Below, piece by piece: positions 34,015-43,316 of a stretch of DNA of 64,000 nt. This DNA comes from Oligoflexia bacterium. GTDB taxonomy: Bacteria > Bdellovibrionota_C > UBA2361 > JBGSMV01. Each line of letters begins with the position of its first letter. Positions within the stretch are counted from its first letter, which is position 1. Under the pieces are notes generated by a model. That model ran no database searches. It was not told the DNA's origin and saw only the letters and a list, made by a program, of their open reading frames with translations. Both the position numbers and the translations under genes were made by a program. The DNA is taken from NCBI GenBank assembly GCA_019694515.1, contig JAIBBU010000003.1:1-64000 (forward strand), given 5' to 3'.

Positions 34015-34168
34015 TACCTAAGGATGAGCGGGCATATTCGCCACGTTGCGGTGGTGAAAATTTCCGGCAGTTTTGGTTGAGCGAAGATCTCGCGGCGGGA
34101 AGAGATGACTTCCACATGACCTGCGAGCTTCTTCAAGGATTTATTATTTTTGGCCACGGAGCACGGCA

Positions 34169-35032
34169 ATGACCATTAACATTCGCACTAACGTTCCTTC
34201 TCTCATCGCCCAGCGAAATCTCGATCAGAGCAGCCTCAAGTTAAATACTGCATATGAGCGGCTCTCTTCGGGTCTGCGTATTAACCGCGCGCGCGATGAC
34301 GCGGCCGGTTTGGCAATTGCGGAAAGCTTGAAGGCTGATTCGCGCGTTGCGACTGTCGCTATACGAAACGCTAGTGACGGTATCTCTATTATCTCCATCG
34401 CTGATCAGGCGATCGGACAGATTGCTAACGTGCTGGGTCGCTTAGCAGAACTTGCTGAGCAATCTGCGAACGGTGTGTTCTCCAATACGCAGCGTTCCGC
34501 GCTTGATAACGAATTCCGGGCACTGACCGATGAGATGGAGCGTATTGCTTACACTACCGAGTTCAACGGCCTCAAGCTATTGAGCGCCGGCGGAACCGTG
34601 GTCTTCCAGGTCGGGTTCAACAGTGCTTCAACATCGCAGGTTACATACTCCGGCGTGCAGGCAACCTTGCAAGCGCTAGGACTGGCGCAAACCGGAACCT
34701 CGACCATGATCTACTCGATTATCGCCAATAACGATATCGAGTCACAGTCCGCAGCCCGCCAGGCACTGGACGCGGTCAACCGCGCGATCACTTCGGTTAA
34801 CCGAAATCGAGGAACTTTGGGTGCGGCTGAGAGTCGGCTTGAAGTCACAATCAGTAATCTGCAAGTAGCGCGTGAGAACTTCCAAGCTGCCGAAAGCCGT
34901 ATCCGAGACGTTGATGTGGCCTCCGAAGCCGCCGAACTGACAAGGCTCAACATCTTGCAGCAAGCCGGCGCCGCGGTCTTGGCCCAGGCCAACTCGCAAC
35001 CGCAGCTCGCTCTACAGCTGCTCAGAGGGTAA
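34169..35032 (+). CDS. fliC: Flagellin A (short, D0/D1 only)
   Basis: 287 residues. N-terminal D0/D1: INIRTNVPSLIAQRNLDQS, AYERLSSGLRINRARDDAAGLAIAESL, SIADQAIGQI and ELAEQSANG. C-terminal D1/D0: LGAAESRLEVTI, RENFQAAESRIRDVDVA and NILQQAGAAVLAQANSQPQLALQLLRG. The variable D2/D3 region is nearly absent. GGAG lies 10 bp upstream of ATG 34169. A close paralogue follows after 45 bp, under the same terminator. Confidence 0.97.
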   Translation: MTINIRTNVPSLIAQRNLDQSSLKLNTAYERLSSGLRINRARDDAAGLAIAESLKADSRVATVAIRNASDGISIISIADQAIGQIANVLGRLAELAEQSANGVFSNTQRSALDNEFRALTDEMERIAYTTEFNGLKLLSAGGTVVFQVGFNSASTSQVTYSGVQATLQALGLAQTGTSTMIYSIIANNDIESQSAARQALDAVNRAITSVNRNRGTLGAAESRLEVTISNLQVARENFQAAESRIRDVDVASEAAELTRLNILQQAGAAVLAQANSQPQLALQLLRG

Positions 35033-35077
35033 CTCTGATTATAAAAGGAATTACAAGCTTTATAAGGAAATAGCAGG

Positions 35078-35938
35078 ATGGCACTCAATATCAGAACTAA
35101 CCTTCCGTCGATTGCAGCCCAGAGAAATCTGGCGCAGAGCACCACGGGATTGCAGACTGCGTACGAGCGACTATCTTCGGGTTTGCGTATCAATCGCGCG
35201 AAGGATGATGCAGCGGGCCTGGCGATTGCGGAGAATCTCAAGGTTGATGCGCGGGTGGCAAGTGTGGCGATTCGAAATGCCAGTGATGGTGTTTCGATCA
35301 TCGCCATAACCGACGCTGCGATTGGCCAAATCACCAACGTGCTGAGCCGCCTGGCAGAATTGGCGGAACAATCAGCCAACGGGGTGTACTCCAACGATCA
35401 GCGCTCCGCGCTCTCCCTGGAGTTTAACGCGCTGGTCAGTGAAGTTGAGCGTATCGCGATGACCACCGAGTTCAATGGCTTGAAGCTGTTGAGCAACGGT
35501 GACACGGTCGTATTCCAGGTCGGATTCGACGGCACCTCAATTTCGCAGGTTACCTACTCTGGTGTGCAGGCTACATTGTCGGCGCTCGGTTTGGCGGGTC
35601 CGGGTTCTTCGGCTCCGATTTATTCCATCACCGGTAATACCGATATTGCCTCTCAGTCAGCGGCACGCCACGCCCTGGATGCGATCAATTTGGCGATCAG
35701 TTCGGTCACCAAGAATCGCGGAACATTGGGTGCGGCTGAGAGCCGGCTGGAACTCACGATTGCAAACCTGCAAAGTGCGCGGGAGAACTTCACGGCTGCG
35801 GAAAGCCGAATCCGTGATGCGGATGTGGCAGCCGAAGCGGCAGAGCTCACCCGGCTCACGATCTTGCAGCAAGCCGGCACTGCGATTTTGGCTCAGGCCA
35901 ACCAGCAGCCGCAACTTGCGCTGCAGCTCCTCAGATAA
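35078..35938 (+). CDS. fliC: Flagellin B (short, D0/D1 only)
   Basis: 286 residues, colinear with the preceding flagellin and very similar in both end regions (NIRTNLPSIAAQRNLAQS..., NLQSARENFTAAESRIRDADVA...QQPQLALQLLR). The middle differs more. It is a product of tandem duplication and may form part of the filament with flagellin A or serve under other conditions. AAGGAAATAGCAGG precedes ATG 35078. There is no separate promoter in the 45-bp gap. Confidence 0.97.
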   Translation: MALNIRTNLPSIAAQRNLAQSTTGLQTAYERLSSGLRINRAKDDAAGLAIAENLKVDARVASVAIRNASDGVSIIAITDAAIGQITNVLSRLAELAEQSANGVYSNDQRSALSLEFNALVSEVERIAMTTEFNGLKLLSNGDTVVFQVGFDGTSISQVTYSGVQATLSALGLAGPGSSAPIYSITGNTDIASQSAARHALDAINLAISSVTKNRGTLGAAESRLELTIANLQSARENFTAAESRIRDADVAAEAAELTRLTILQQAGTAILAQANQQPQLALQLLR

Positions 35939-35957
35939 TTTTCACCTACATGACACC

Positions 35958-36006
35958 ATAACGTCATCGGCTGATTCCCCAAGAATCAACGATGACGTTA
36001 TCTTTT
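35958..36006 (+). terminator. Strong rho-independent terminator of the flagellin operon
   Basis: A long stem of about 18 bp (ATAACGTCATCG...TGATTC with GAATCA...CGATGACGTTAT), 5-nt loop, followed by CTTTTT. It begins 20 bp after the flagellin B stop. Confidence 0.9.
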
Positions 36007-36177
36007 TGTAGCAAGTGACAGAAAAGCGTAGCTCCACCTTGTCCGTTCAGCCCAACATTGGGGGGCGAAACCATTCGGGAGTGAATGGCGGGATCGCTTT
36101 AGTCACTGGTGAGATGCCACGGTTTACGGTTATTACTGAATCTTACTAAGAGCCTAGAGGCCCCAGGCGATGTCCAG

Positions 36178-37818
36178 ATGACGACTGTTCAACCCACTAC
36201 TCTTTTTGCGCTGCCTAAGCCGATGCACGGCCGGAACGCAATTATTCAGCGAAACAGCATCCAGAGTTGGACGCTGCTGACGCCGCGCCCCGAGATTTTG
36301 CTATTCGGAAAAGATGAAGGCGTGGCCGAGTTGGCTGCCGAGCTGGGACTTCGCCATCTGCCGGAGGTCGCGGTCAACAAGTTCGGCACTCCCATCATTA
36401 GCGATATGTTCGAGCGCGCTGAAGCGGCCACGAGCAGCGCTGTGTTGACCTATGTAAATTCCGATATAATTTTGATGGATAATTTTCTGCGCACGATCGA
36501 AATCGTGGCCCAAGCCCGACAGGAATTTTTAGTAGTGGGACGGCGCTGGAATCTTGATCTTGAACAGCCTATCGACTTTGCCAATCCTAACTGGCGCGAG
36601 GTGTTGCGGGCGGCGCTTCTTCGGGATGGCTTTATTTTCCCGACAGGCGGGATGGATTTCTTCACCTTCAGCCGGGGTCTATACCGGGGCATGCCACCGT
36701 TCGCGATTGGACGGACAGCCTGGGATAATTGGCTAGTTTGGAAACCGCTTTCCGAAGGTAAAGCCGTAGTAGATGCCACTGAAGCCGTGCTGTCGATCCA
36801 TCACAATCATGATTACAGCCATATTAAGGGTGCTGCCGATCAAGCCTTTATTGCCTGGACCGGCGAAGAGGGCCGCATCAACCAACAACTGGCAGGAGCG
36901 GAGTTTGCAAAGGGCGACCTGCGAAATGTGACGTTGGAGGTTAAGAATCAACGCCTTGTTACCCGTGCGCCCAGCGTCGATCCTGCGGTTTTGCGTGAAC
37001 AAACTCATCGTCCGCTGCTAATCGCACTCCAAAGTTTGGTACAGGCGCTGGAGCGGGGAGATCTGCAGGCAGCTGCAGCGCATGGACAGAGCGCACTGGA
37101 ATGCGGATTAGACTTCCGCGGACTGCATCATGCTGTGGCGGTGGTGGCGTTGCGGCGCGCTGATCAGGCCAAGGCGCTCTCCGAGCTAACAGCAGAGCTA
37201 AGTCTTTTTCCGGGCAATCCTGCGTCGCGCGATCTGATCAAACAGATCGGTAAAGAGGCCCCCGTGTCCCGTCTGCTGTTGGAAGATATCCCCGATCTGC
37301 ATGAGTCCGAGATTCGGGCCCTAGGCGCGGCTCTCCGCTGTTATGAGCAGCCTGTGCAGGTGTTGGATCAAAGCGGAGAAAAGGGGTACCCATTTTTCGA
37401 CCGCTTTCTGCACTCCGCTAGCCAGTGGGGCGGGGCGGTAGACAGTGCGCTACCTCTGGTCTTTCTGGGTGGTCCGCGCACCAGCCGTAACGAGGTGGCT
37501 ACGGCCTGGCAGAGTGTGGGGGATGAGGGGCTATTGCTCATGCCGGCCTCCGCACGCGAGGTCAACGACTTTGACCTTCCGGAGCAGTGCTGGCTGATAC
37601 ACTTTGAAAATCTGAAGGTAGTTCCACCGATGGGGGCCACGGGCGGGCTCTTTATGGCCACCCGATCCCGGAAGCGAGGGGATACGATCTTTAGTGCCCT
37701 GGAGGAAGAATTTCCTGATTGTCTGGTGGAAAAGAGACTTAGTTTCTATTCCTCGGTTCGGGCTACCTCCGGTAGTCTAAAGCAAGACCGGGCAATGCTT
37801 GCTAACTATCTGATATAA
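36178..37818 (+). CDS. Large GT-A-like glycosyltransferase, candidate flagellin or surface modification
   Basis: About 546 residues. ATG 36178 is the likely start; the frame extends to 36109. The N-terminal 250 residues look like a GT-A fold with an N-x-D motif at VLTYVNSDIILMDNF and a conserved MDFFTFSRGLYRGMPPF region. The middle and C-terminal parts are helical, TPR-like (LIALQSLVQALERGDLQAAAAHGQSAL). The product at 44794 shares the same layout (LHxxxDY, LDFFAFTKGIWAAMP). Position just after the flagellins suggests flagellin glycosylation; this is inference. The 246-bp gap before fabD holds no gene I can see. Confidence 0.7.
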   Translation: MTTVQPTTLFALPKPMHGRNAIIQRNSIQSWTLLTPRPEILLFGKDEGVAELAAELGLRHLPEVAVNKFGTPIISDMFERAEAATSSAVLTYVNSDIILMDNFLRTIEIVAQARQEFLVVGRRWNLDLEQPIDFANPNWREVLRAALLRDGFIFPTGGMDFFTFSRGLYRGMPPFAIGRTAWDNWLVWKPLSEGKAVVDATEAVLSIHHNHDYSHIKGAADQAFIAWTGEEGRINQQLAGAEFAKGDLRNVTLEVKNQRLVTRAPSVDPAVLREQTHRPLLIALQSLVQALERGDLQAAAAHGQSALECGLDFRGLHHAVAVVALRRADQAKALSELTAELSLFPGNPASRDLIKQIGKEAPVSRLLLEDIPDLHESEIRALGAALRCYEQPVQVLDQSGEKGYPFFDRFLHSASQWGGAVDSALPLVFLGGPRTSRNEVATAWQSVGDEGLLLMPASAREVNDFDLPEQCWLIHFENLKVVPPMGATGGLFMATRSRKRGDTIFSALEEEFPDCLVEKRLSFYSSVRATSGSLKQDRAMLANYLI

Positions 37819-38064
37819 TACCATATATAATTGCTGCCCGGCCTTGGATTGAGCTTCTATAACGGCCACAATACTTACTGACCCATCCGGTGCCCCCGCC
37901 TTGCACCGTAGGCCCTCAATCACTAAAATGCCGGACCTCACGTTAAAGTGCCTATAAACCTTGAGAGGTCGGATCAGGGTTTCGCGCTTTCCGCGGCGTA
38001 GCTCTTCTTGGGGAGGGCTTGGGAACTTTTTGGCTAATAAGTGCTATAAAGCTTTGATTCGCAG

Positions 38065-38985
38065 ATGAATACCGTAGCCGTTATGTTTCCTGGTCAGGGC
38101 GCTCAGCGCTTAGGGATGGCGCGCGATTTTTTTGAGAGTTTTCCTGAAAGCAAGCAGGCGTTTGATACCGCCTCTCACGGGCTAGGGTTGGATTTGGCGG
38201 AGCTCTGTTTTAATGATGAAACCCGGCTCAATCTAACCGAGTTTACCCAGCCCGCGATCTTGACCGCAGAGATCGCAATCTATCGTGCGTTGCAGGAACA
38301 AAAGGGACTGCAGCCCTCCTTTTTCGCCGGCCACAGTCTGGGCGAGTACGCTGCGTTGGTTGCGGCTGACGTGATCAAGCTGGAAGACGCGGTTAAGATC
38401 GTTCGGCACCGTGGAGCTTTGATGCAAGGCGCTGTGCCGCCCGGAGTAGGCGCCATGGCCGCCTGCATCCACGAAGCCATCCAGGAAACCGATTTCTTTG
38501 GCATTATCGCACGAGCGGGGGCAGAAGCTGCCAATATTAACTCTCCCGATCAGATTGTGATTAGCGGTGCAAAAGCGGAGGTGCAGGAGGCCGGGCGGCT
38601 GCTTGCGATCGAAATTCCCAAAATGCGGATTGTAGCCCTCAATGTCAGCGCCCCTTTCCATTCAAAGCTGATGGCTCCCATCGAACCGGCATTTCGTGAA
38701 TTCTTGGCGACTTTTCTCCCCAGATTTAACCTGACGAATGCGCCCAAAGTGCTCTCCAATTTTACCGGTGAATTTCACACGGCTGAGAGCTTGAGTGATG
38801 CCTTAGTGAGGCAGATCTCGGGACCGGTGCGCTGGCTTGATAACATGAAGGCTCTGGCCAACTCCAAGGCCCAGGTGATTGAGCCTGGCCCGATGCGCGT
38901 ACTTAGCAGGTTTTTCAGTGCGGTTGGGGGCGAGTCGTCGGCTGTAACGGATCTGAGAACCTTCGAGCGGCTAACATTACAATAG
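38065..38985 (+). CDS. fabD: Malonyl-CoA:ACP transacylase
   Basis: 306 residues. VMFPGQGAQRLGMA at the N-terminus, nucleophile Ser in AGHSLGEYAAL, His in VSAPFHSKLM, GPMRVLSRF at the end. It loads malonyl units on ACP. ATG 38065; the next gene starts 2 bp after the stop. It is the first gene of a nine-gene block on the plus strand, spacings -11 to 30 bp, consistent with one transcript. Confidence 0.93.
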   Translation: MNTVAVMFPGQGAQRLGMARDFFESFPESKQAFDTASHGLGLDLAELCFNDETRLNLTEFTQPAILTAEIAIYRALQEQKGLQPSFFAGHSLGEYAALVAADVIKLEDAVKIVRHRGALMQGAVPPGVGAMAACIHEAIQETDFFGIIARAGAEAANINSPDQIVISGAKAEVQEAGRLLAIEIPKMRIVALNVSAPFHSKLMAPIEPAFREFLATFLPRFNLTNAPKVLSNFTGEFHTAESLSDALVRQISGPVRWLDNMKALANSKAQVIEPGPMRVLSRFFSAVGGESSAVTDLRTFERLTLQ

Positions 38986-38987
38986 CT

Positions 38988-39923
38988 ATGAAAGCATTTG
39001 AGAATCGCAATTGGTGGGCATTGATCCTGGGCGGGTCGAGCGGCTTTGGTCTGGCGACAGCAAAGGCCCTCGCATTGGAGGGCATGCACATCTGTGTAGT
39101 GCATCGTGATCGGCGCGGTGCGCTGGAGCGTATCGAGCGTGAGTTTGCGGAGATCCGGGGCGCCGGAGTACAGCTCAAGACCTACAATCTTGATGCGCTC
39201 GATGCCGCTGTTCGTACTAATCTCTTAGATACTCTTAAAGCTGAACTAGGCTCCGGTACCATTCGACTGATGCTCCACTCCATAGCGCTGGGAAGCGTGC
39301 GTCCGTTGGCTCGACCGATTACCACAAAGAGCGACGCTGTTCCCGTGCTGGCAGCCGAGCTCGGATTAAAGCCTGAGATCTTGCAGACCAAAATCAATGA
39401 GCTTTTCACCAAGGGCGAGGATGCTTTGCATGCCCTGGTCCAAACAACGGGAGGTGCAGACGATCTAGTATTGGATGACGAAGAGCTGGCTCGCACTGTG
39501 CAGGCCATGGGGACCAGCCTTTACTCCTGGGCGCGCGGCGTTTGGGAGCGTGGACTCTTCACTGCGGATGCGCGTGTAATTGGATTGACCAGTGAAGGCA
39601 ACCAGATTGCCTGGTACGGCTACGCGGCTGTCAGTGCGGCCAAGGCCGCGCTTGAAGCGATGTCGCGCAGCATTGCACGCGAGTTCGGTGCCTATGGGAT
39701 TCGCTCTAATATTATTCAAGCCGGCGTTACCGACACTCCCGCATTGCGGTTGATTCCAGGGCACCAGAAATTGATGGCACGGGCCCGCATTCGAAATCCG
39801 CTGGGTAGATTGACTGAGACTGAGGATGTGGCGCGGGTGATCGCACTTCTATGCCGTGATGAAGCGGCTTGGATAAACGGCAGCCTGATTCGGGTCGATG
39901 GCGGCGAGTGCATCTCAGGTTAA
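38988..39923 (+). CDS. Enoyl-ACP reductase-like SDR (FabI/FabL type)
   Basis: 311 residues. Rossmann motif LILGGSSGFGLATA, MLHSIALGSVRPL (as in FabI HSIAF), and active-site YAAVSAAKAALEAMSRSIA with Tyr-x6-Lys, the spacing of enoyl reductases rather than the Tyr-x3-Lys of ketoreductases. A 60-residue insert (about 115-165) makes it longer than FabI. C-terminal IRVDGGECISG is SDR-typical. It likely reduces trans-2-enoyl-ACP with NAD(P)H for this operon's product. Confidence 0.82.
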   Translation: MKAFENRNWWALILGGSSGFGLATAKALALEGMHICVVHRDRRGALERIEREFAEIRGAGVQLKTYNLDALDAAVRTNLLDTLKAELGSGTIRLMLHSIALGSVRPLARPITTKSDAVPVLAAELGLKPEILQTKINELFTKGEDALHALVQTTGGADDLVLDDEELARTVQAMGTSLYSWARGVWERGLFTADARVIGLTSEGNQIAWYGYAAVSAAKAALEAMSRSIAREFGAYGIRSNIIQAGVTDTPALRLIPGHQKLMARARIRNPLGRLTETEDVARVIALLCRDEAAWINGSLIRVDGGECISG

Positions 39924-39941
39924 TTTGGGGAAATACAAGAC

Positions 39942-40532
39942 GTGAAACTGGCAGAATTTTTTGAACGCACACAGCTCAGCAAGGAAGAGATTCTTGCGCA
40001 TGCATATGGTCGGCTGGTCGAGGATGCGCCGGCTGATTTTATCCGATTGCCGGCGCCGCCGATGTTGATGCTTGACCGTGTAACTTTGGTCGAGCGTAAC
40101 GGCGCGCGCGGAAAGATTATTGCTGAGAAGGACGTGCGCTTAGACGATTGGTTTTTCCCCTGTCATTTCGTGGGTGATCCGGTGCAGCCTGGCTGTCTGG
40201 GCGTAGATGCAATCTGGCAGCTAATTGGTTTGTATATCGGGATGTGTGGTCCAGCCAAATCCGGCCGTGCGCTGGGCTGCAAAGAGGTCGAATTCCGTGG
40301 CCAGATCCGGCCGCACAACAAGCTTGTGCGCTTCGAGGTAGAGATTCGCCGCTATACTAATTTGGTGGAGCAGGGCGCTCAACTGGCGATCGGTACAGGC
40401 AAAGTTTTCGTTGACGACGAACATATCTACACCGTCGCAGATGCAAAGGTCGGAGGCTTCAGCGACATTGCTTATACTGATTATCCGCTCGCAAGCGAGC
40501 GCGCCTTTGGTGGCATCATGGAGCGAGGATAA
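39942..40532 (+). CDS. fabA: FabA-like 3-hydroxyacyl-ACP dehydratase
   Basis: 196 residues, hotdog fold. FPCHFVGDPVQPGCLGVDAIWQL closely matches the FabA active site (His in CHFxGDP, Asp in GxDAxWQ). The N-terminal 20 residues differ from E. coli FabA. FabA can dehydrate and also isomerise to cis-3 enoyl for unsaturated chains. GTG 39942 has GGGGA about 11 bp upstream. Both FabA and FabZ in one cluster suggests two dehydration steps or one special unsaturation. Confidence 0.9.
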   Translation: MKLAEFFERTQLSKEEILAHAYGRLVEDAPADFIRLPAPPMLMLDRVTLVERNGARGKIIAEKDVRLDDWFFPCHFVGDPVQPGCLGVDAIWQLIGLYIGMCGPAKSGRALGCKEVEFRGQIRPHNKLVRFEVEIRRYTNLVEQGAQLAIGTGKVFVDDEHIYTVADAKVGGFSDIAYTDYPLASERAFGGIMERG

Positions 40533-40537
40533 CCAGC

Positions 40538-41275
40538 GTGAATCAGACTCAGTCCAAAGGGCTAGCGCTTGTTACCGGCGGCAGCCGGGGAATCGGCAGG
40601 GCCTGTTGCGAGATCTTGTCTAAGGAAGGCTATGCCGTGGTAGTGCACTTTAATAGCCGTGAGAGTGAGGCGCATGCTGTAGCGGAACGGCTGACAGGAG
40701 CATGCGTGGTGCAGGCGAACCTCTCCACGGTTGAGGGCGTAGAGCAGCTGGCAGCTTTTGTGAAAGAGCGTGGCATGCCGGTTGAGGTGCTCGTAAACAA
40801 TGCTGGTGTGGCACTTGATAATCCGCTTTTCTCCGCTTCGGTCGAAGAGTTCGAAACAACCATGGCGCTCAATATGCGCGCTACTTGGCTCCTAACGAAG
40901 CGCATCGCGCGCATGATGATGCGCCAAAAGCGCGGCCGCATCATTAATGTCTCGAGCGTAATCGGGCATATGGGCAATGTCGGTCAGACTGTTTACGCTA
41001 TGTCAAAAGCGGCGATCGATGGTTTTACCAAGAGTGCAGCGTTAGAGCTGGCTCCGCATGGAATCTTGGTTAACTCTGTTGCGCCGGGATTTGTCGAAAC
41101 CGATATGACGGCCGCGCTGAGTGCTGAACATCGCGCGGCTATCCAGCAGCGGATTCCGCTTGGACGCACCGCCAGCACCGCAGAGATTGCCGAGGCTGTG
41201 CTATTTTTCGCGACTAAGGCTAGTTACTGCACCGGCACCGTACTGCATGTAAATGGGGGGTTATATGCAGCCTGA
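40538..41275 (+). CDS. fabG: 3-oxoacyl-ACP reductase
   Basis: 245 residues, SDR. LVTGGSRGIGRA, LVNNAGVA, and catalytic Ser-Tyr-Lys in NVSSVIGHMGNVGQTVYAMSK, with typical FabG end (VLHVNGGLYAA). The start is GTG 40538, 5 bp after the FabA stop. It overlaps the next gene by 11 bp. It reduces 3-oxoacyl-ACP with NADPH. Confidence 0.9.
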   Translation: MNQTQSKGLALVTGGSRGIGRACCEILSKEGYAVVVHFNSRESEAHAVAERLTGACVVQANLSTVEGVEQLAAFVKERGMPVEVLVNNAGVALDNPLFSASVEEFETTMALNMRATWLLTKRIARMMMRQKRGRIINVSSVIGHMGNVGQTVYAMSKAAIDGFTKSAALELAPHGILVNSVAPGFVETDMTAALSAEHRAAIQQRIPLGRTASTAEIAEAVLFFATKASYCTGTVLHVNGGLYAA

Positions 41276-41750
41276 TTCCAATACTGAAGCACGGGTGCTT
41301 GCGCCCGAGAATGTGCGGCGGGCGATCCTGTCACAGCTTCCTCAGAAGCCGCCTTTTCTCTTTATCGATGAGATTACGGAGCTTTCAACGGAACATATTG
41401 TAGCCCGCAGGAAATTCAGACTGGACGAGGATTTTTACCGCGGGCATTTTCCGGGGGACCCGGTGACGCCCGGCGTTATTCTGCTTGAAGCGATGGCGCA
41501 GGCTGGTCTCGTTGCTTTGGGGTTATATTTGGCGAGCCAGTCGCCGAAGCAGGCCACGTTGCGGACCCTCTTCACTGAAAGTAATGTTGAGTTCCATGCG
41601 ATTGTTCCCCCGGAACATACCGTCATCATGCGCGGGGAAAAGATAATGTGGCGCATGGGTAAGCTGCGTTCACGTGTGAGTATGCATTTAGAGGACGGCA
41701 CGCTAGCGGCCGGCGGCATCGTGGCTGGCCAAGGAGTCAAGGTAGCATGA
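41265..41750 (+). CDS. fabZ: FabZ-like 3-hydroxyacyl-ACP dehydratase
   Basis: About 161 residues. Active-site motif YRGHFPGDPVTPGVILLEAMAQ (His and Glu of FabZ) and N-terminal PFLFIDEI. ATG 41265 has GGGGGG just upstream; ATG 41253 is an alternative. It overlaps fabG by 11 bp and the next ketosynthase by 4 bp, indicating tight coupling. Confidence 0.9.
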   Translation: MQPDSNTEARVLAPENVRRAILSQLPQKPPFLFIDEITELSTEHIVARRKFRLDEDFYRGHFPGDPVTPGVILLEAMAQAGLVALGLYLASQSPKQATLRTLFTESNVEFHAIVPPEHTVIMRGEKIMWRMGKLRSRVSMHLEDGTLAAGGIVAGQGVKVA

Positions 41751-43027
41751 GTACCAATATTCGGCGCGTGGTCGTAACAGGCATCGGAGCAGTGGCTCCC
41801 AATGGGCACGGCATCAAGGAATTTGAACGAGCCTTGCGGGATGGCGTTAGCGGTATCCGTTTTATTCCGCGTCTCGCAGAACTCAACTTCCGCTGTCAGG
41901 TCGGGGGAGTACCTCAGGGTATCCCCGAAGTTGCACCAAAATATTTCTCCGAGGACGAGCTGCTCGCGATGAACGAAGCAATGCTGTATGGCTGTATCGC
42001 TTCGATCGATGCATGGCGCGATGCCGGGCTCGAAGTTCCAGCTCGGGATAGCCAGGAGGTCAACTGGGACAGTGGGTGCGTGCTGGGCTCGGGCTTAAGC
42101 GGCATTGACACAGTCGGAGGTATGCTGGTTCCGCGCATTGATGCGGGCAAGGTGCGTCGCATGGGCAGCACCATGGTGGAGCAGACAATGTCGAGCTCGA
42201 TCTCGGCCAAACTTAGCGGACTGCTGGCGCTCGGCAATCAGGTCACTTCGAATTCAAGCGCCTGTAATACCGGGTGCGAGGCGATTCATGACGCCTTTTA
42301 TCATATTCGAAATGGCCTCGCTGAGTGCATGGTAGCAGGCGGAGCGGAATCAGCCTCGCCGTATATCTGGGGCGGCTTTGACGCGATGCGCGTTTTAAAT
42401 GATACCTCGAATGAAGCTCCCCATAAGGCGTCGCGCCCAATGAGCGCCTCGGCCGCAGGTTTCATCCCGGGCGCGGGCGGTGGTGCTTTAATATTGGAGA
42501 GCCTGGAACGTGCGGAAAAGCGCGGTGCTAAAATTTATGCCGAACTAATTTCAGCCGTGGTAAACTGTGGCGGGCATCGTTTAGGGGGCAGCATGACCGC
42601 GCCCAATAGCGTAGCCGTGCAGCGCTGTATTAGGGGCGCGATAGCTGCGGCTGGCATAAAGCCCGCCGATATTGACGCCATCAATGGTCACCTCACTGCC
42701 ACCATGGCGGATCCGCTGGAGATTCGTAATTGGGCGGCGGCTCTGGAATGCCCACCTGATAAGCTGCCTTTCGTAAACTCAACCAAGTCTATGATTGGAC
42801 ATTGTCTTGGCGCAGCGGGAGCACTAGAGTCTGTGGCTTCGATTTTGGAGTTGAAGCACGGGTTTTTGCATGGCTCAATCAATTGTGAGGATGTGCATCC
42901 AGAGATTGCGGCATTCTCCGATCGCATTGTTCGCAAGACTGTCGATCGGCAGGTCAATATTCTGGCCAAGACCAGTTTCGGCTTTGGCGATGTGAATGGC
43001 TGTCTTATTTTTCGTCGGTGGCAGTAA
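41747..43027 (+). CDS. fabF: Beta-ketoacyl-ACP synthase (KAS I/II family)
   Basis: 426 residues. Active Cys in SNSSACNTGCEAI, His in NGHLTATMADPLE and His/Lys in STKSMIGHCLGAAGALE, completing the Cys-His-His triad. NSSACNTG and NGHLTATM are unlike E. coli FabF (TACATG and NAHGTSTP), so it belongs to a divergent branch. It is the only condensing enzyme in the cluster. It overlaps the fabZ-like gene by 4 bp. Confidence 0.92.
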   Translation: MSTNIRRVVVTGIGAVAPNGHGIKEFERALRDGVSGIRFIPRLAELNFRCQVGGVPQGIPEVAPKYFSEDELLAMNEAMLYGCIASIDAWRDAGLEVPARDSQEVNWDSGCVLGSGLSGIDTVGGMLVPRIDAGKVRRMGSTMVEQTMSSSISAKLSGLLALGNQVTSNSSACNTGCEAIHDAFYHIRNGLAECMVAGGAESASPYIWGGFDAMRVLNDTSNEAPHKASRPMSASAAGFIPGAGGGALILESLERAEKRGAKIYAELISAVVNCGGHRLGGSMTAPNSVAVQRCIRGAIAAAGIKPADIDAINGHLTATMADPLEIRNWAAALECPPDKLPFVNSTKSMIGHCLGAAGALESVASILELKHGFLHGSINCEDVHPEIAAFSDRIVRKTVDRQVNILAKTSFGFGDVNGCLIFRRWQ

Positions 43028-43057
43028 CGCTATCGATTCTTTTGTTGGAGATGTCCT

Positions 43058-43306
43058 ATGAGTGATGTTGTGATGGATCAGGTGGTCGCTATCGTGACAC
43101 CCTTCGCGCGAAATAAGGAAGCGCTGCAGTCGGTTGGCCCCGATTCGACTTTTCTGCAGGATCTGCAGGTCAGCTCCTCCCGGTTGGTTGATATCATCCT
43201 GGCGATTGAAGACAAATTCGGAATCGAAGTTGATGATACCGAGGCCGATAAGATCAACACTATTGGGGCTGCGGTCTCCTTAATTAAGTCGAAGCAGACG
43301 CACTAG
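43058..43306 (+). CDS. Acyl carrier protein with unusual SSS motif
   Basis: 82 residues. It aligns with ACP at FLQDLQVSSSRLVDIILAIEDKFGIEV; the usual DSL around the phosphopantetheine serine is SSS. The central Ser remains, so it should still be modified. Helix II and FGIEV end are conserved. TTGGAGATGTCC precedes ATG 43058. Likely the dedicated carrier of this operon, loaded by the PPTase at 44176. Confidence 0.85.
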   Translation: MSDVVMDQVVAIVTPFARNKEALQSVGPDSTFLQDLQVSSSRLVDIILAIEDKFGIEVDDTEADKINTIGAAVSLIKSKQTH

Positions 43307-43316
43307 CGCACCAGCC

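Noticed and set aside
34711..35394. Minus-strand frame across both flagellin genes
   Set aside because: It mirrors the conserved flagellin codons and repeats in both copies; no independent support.
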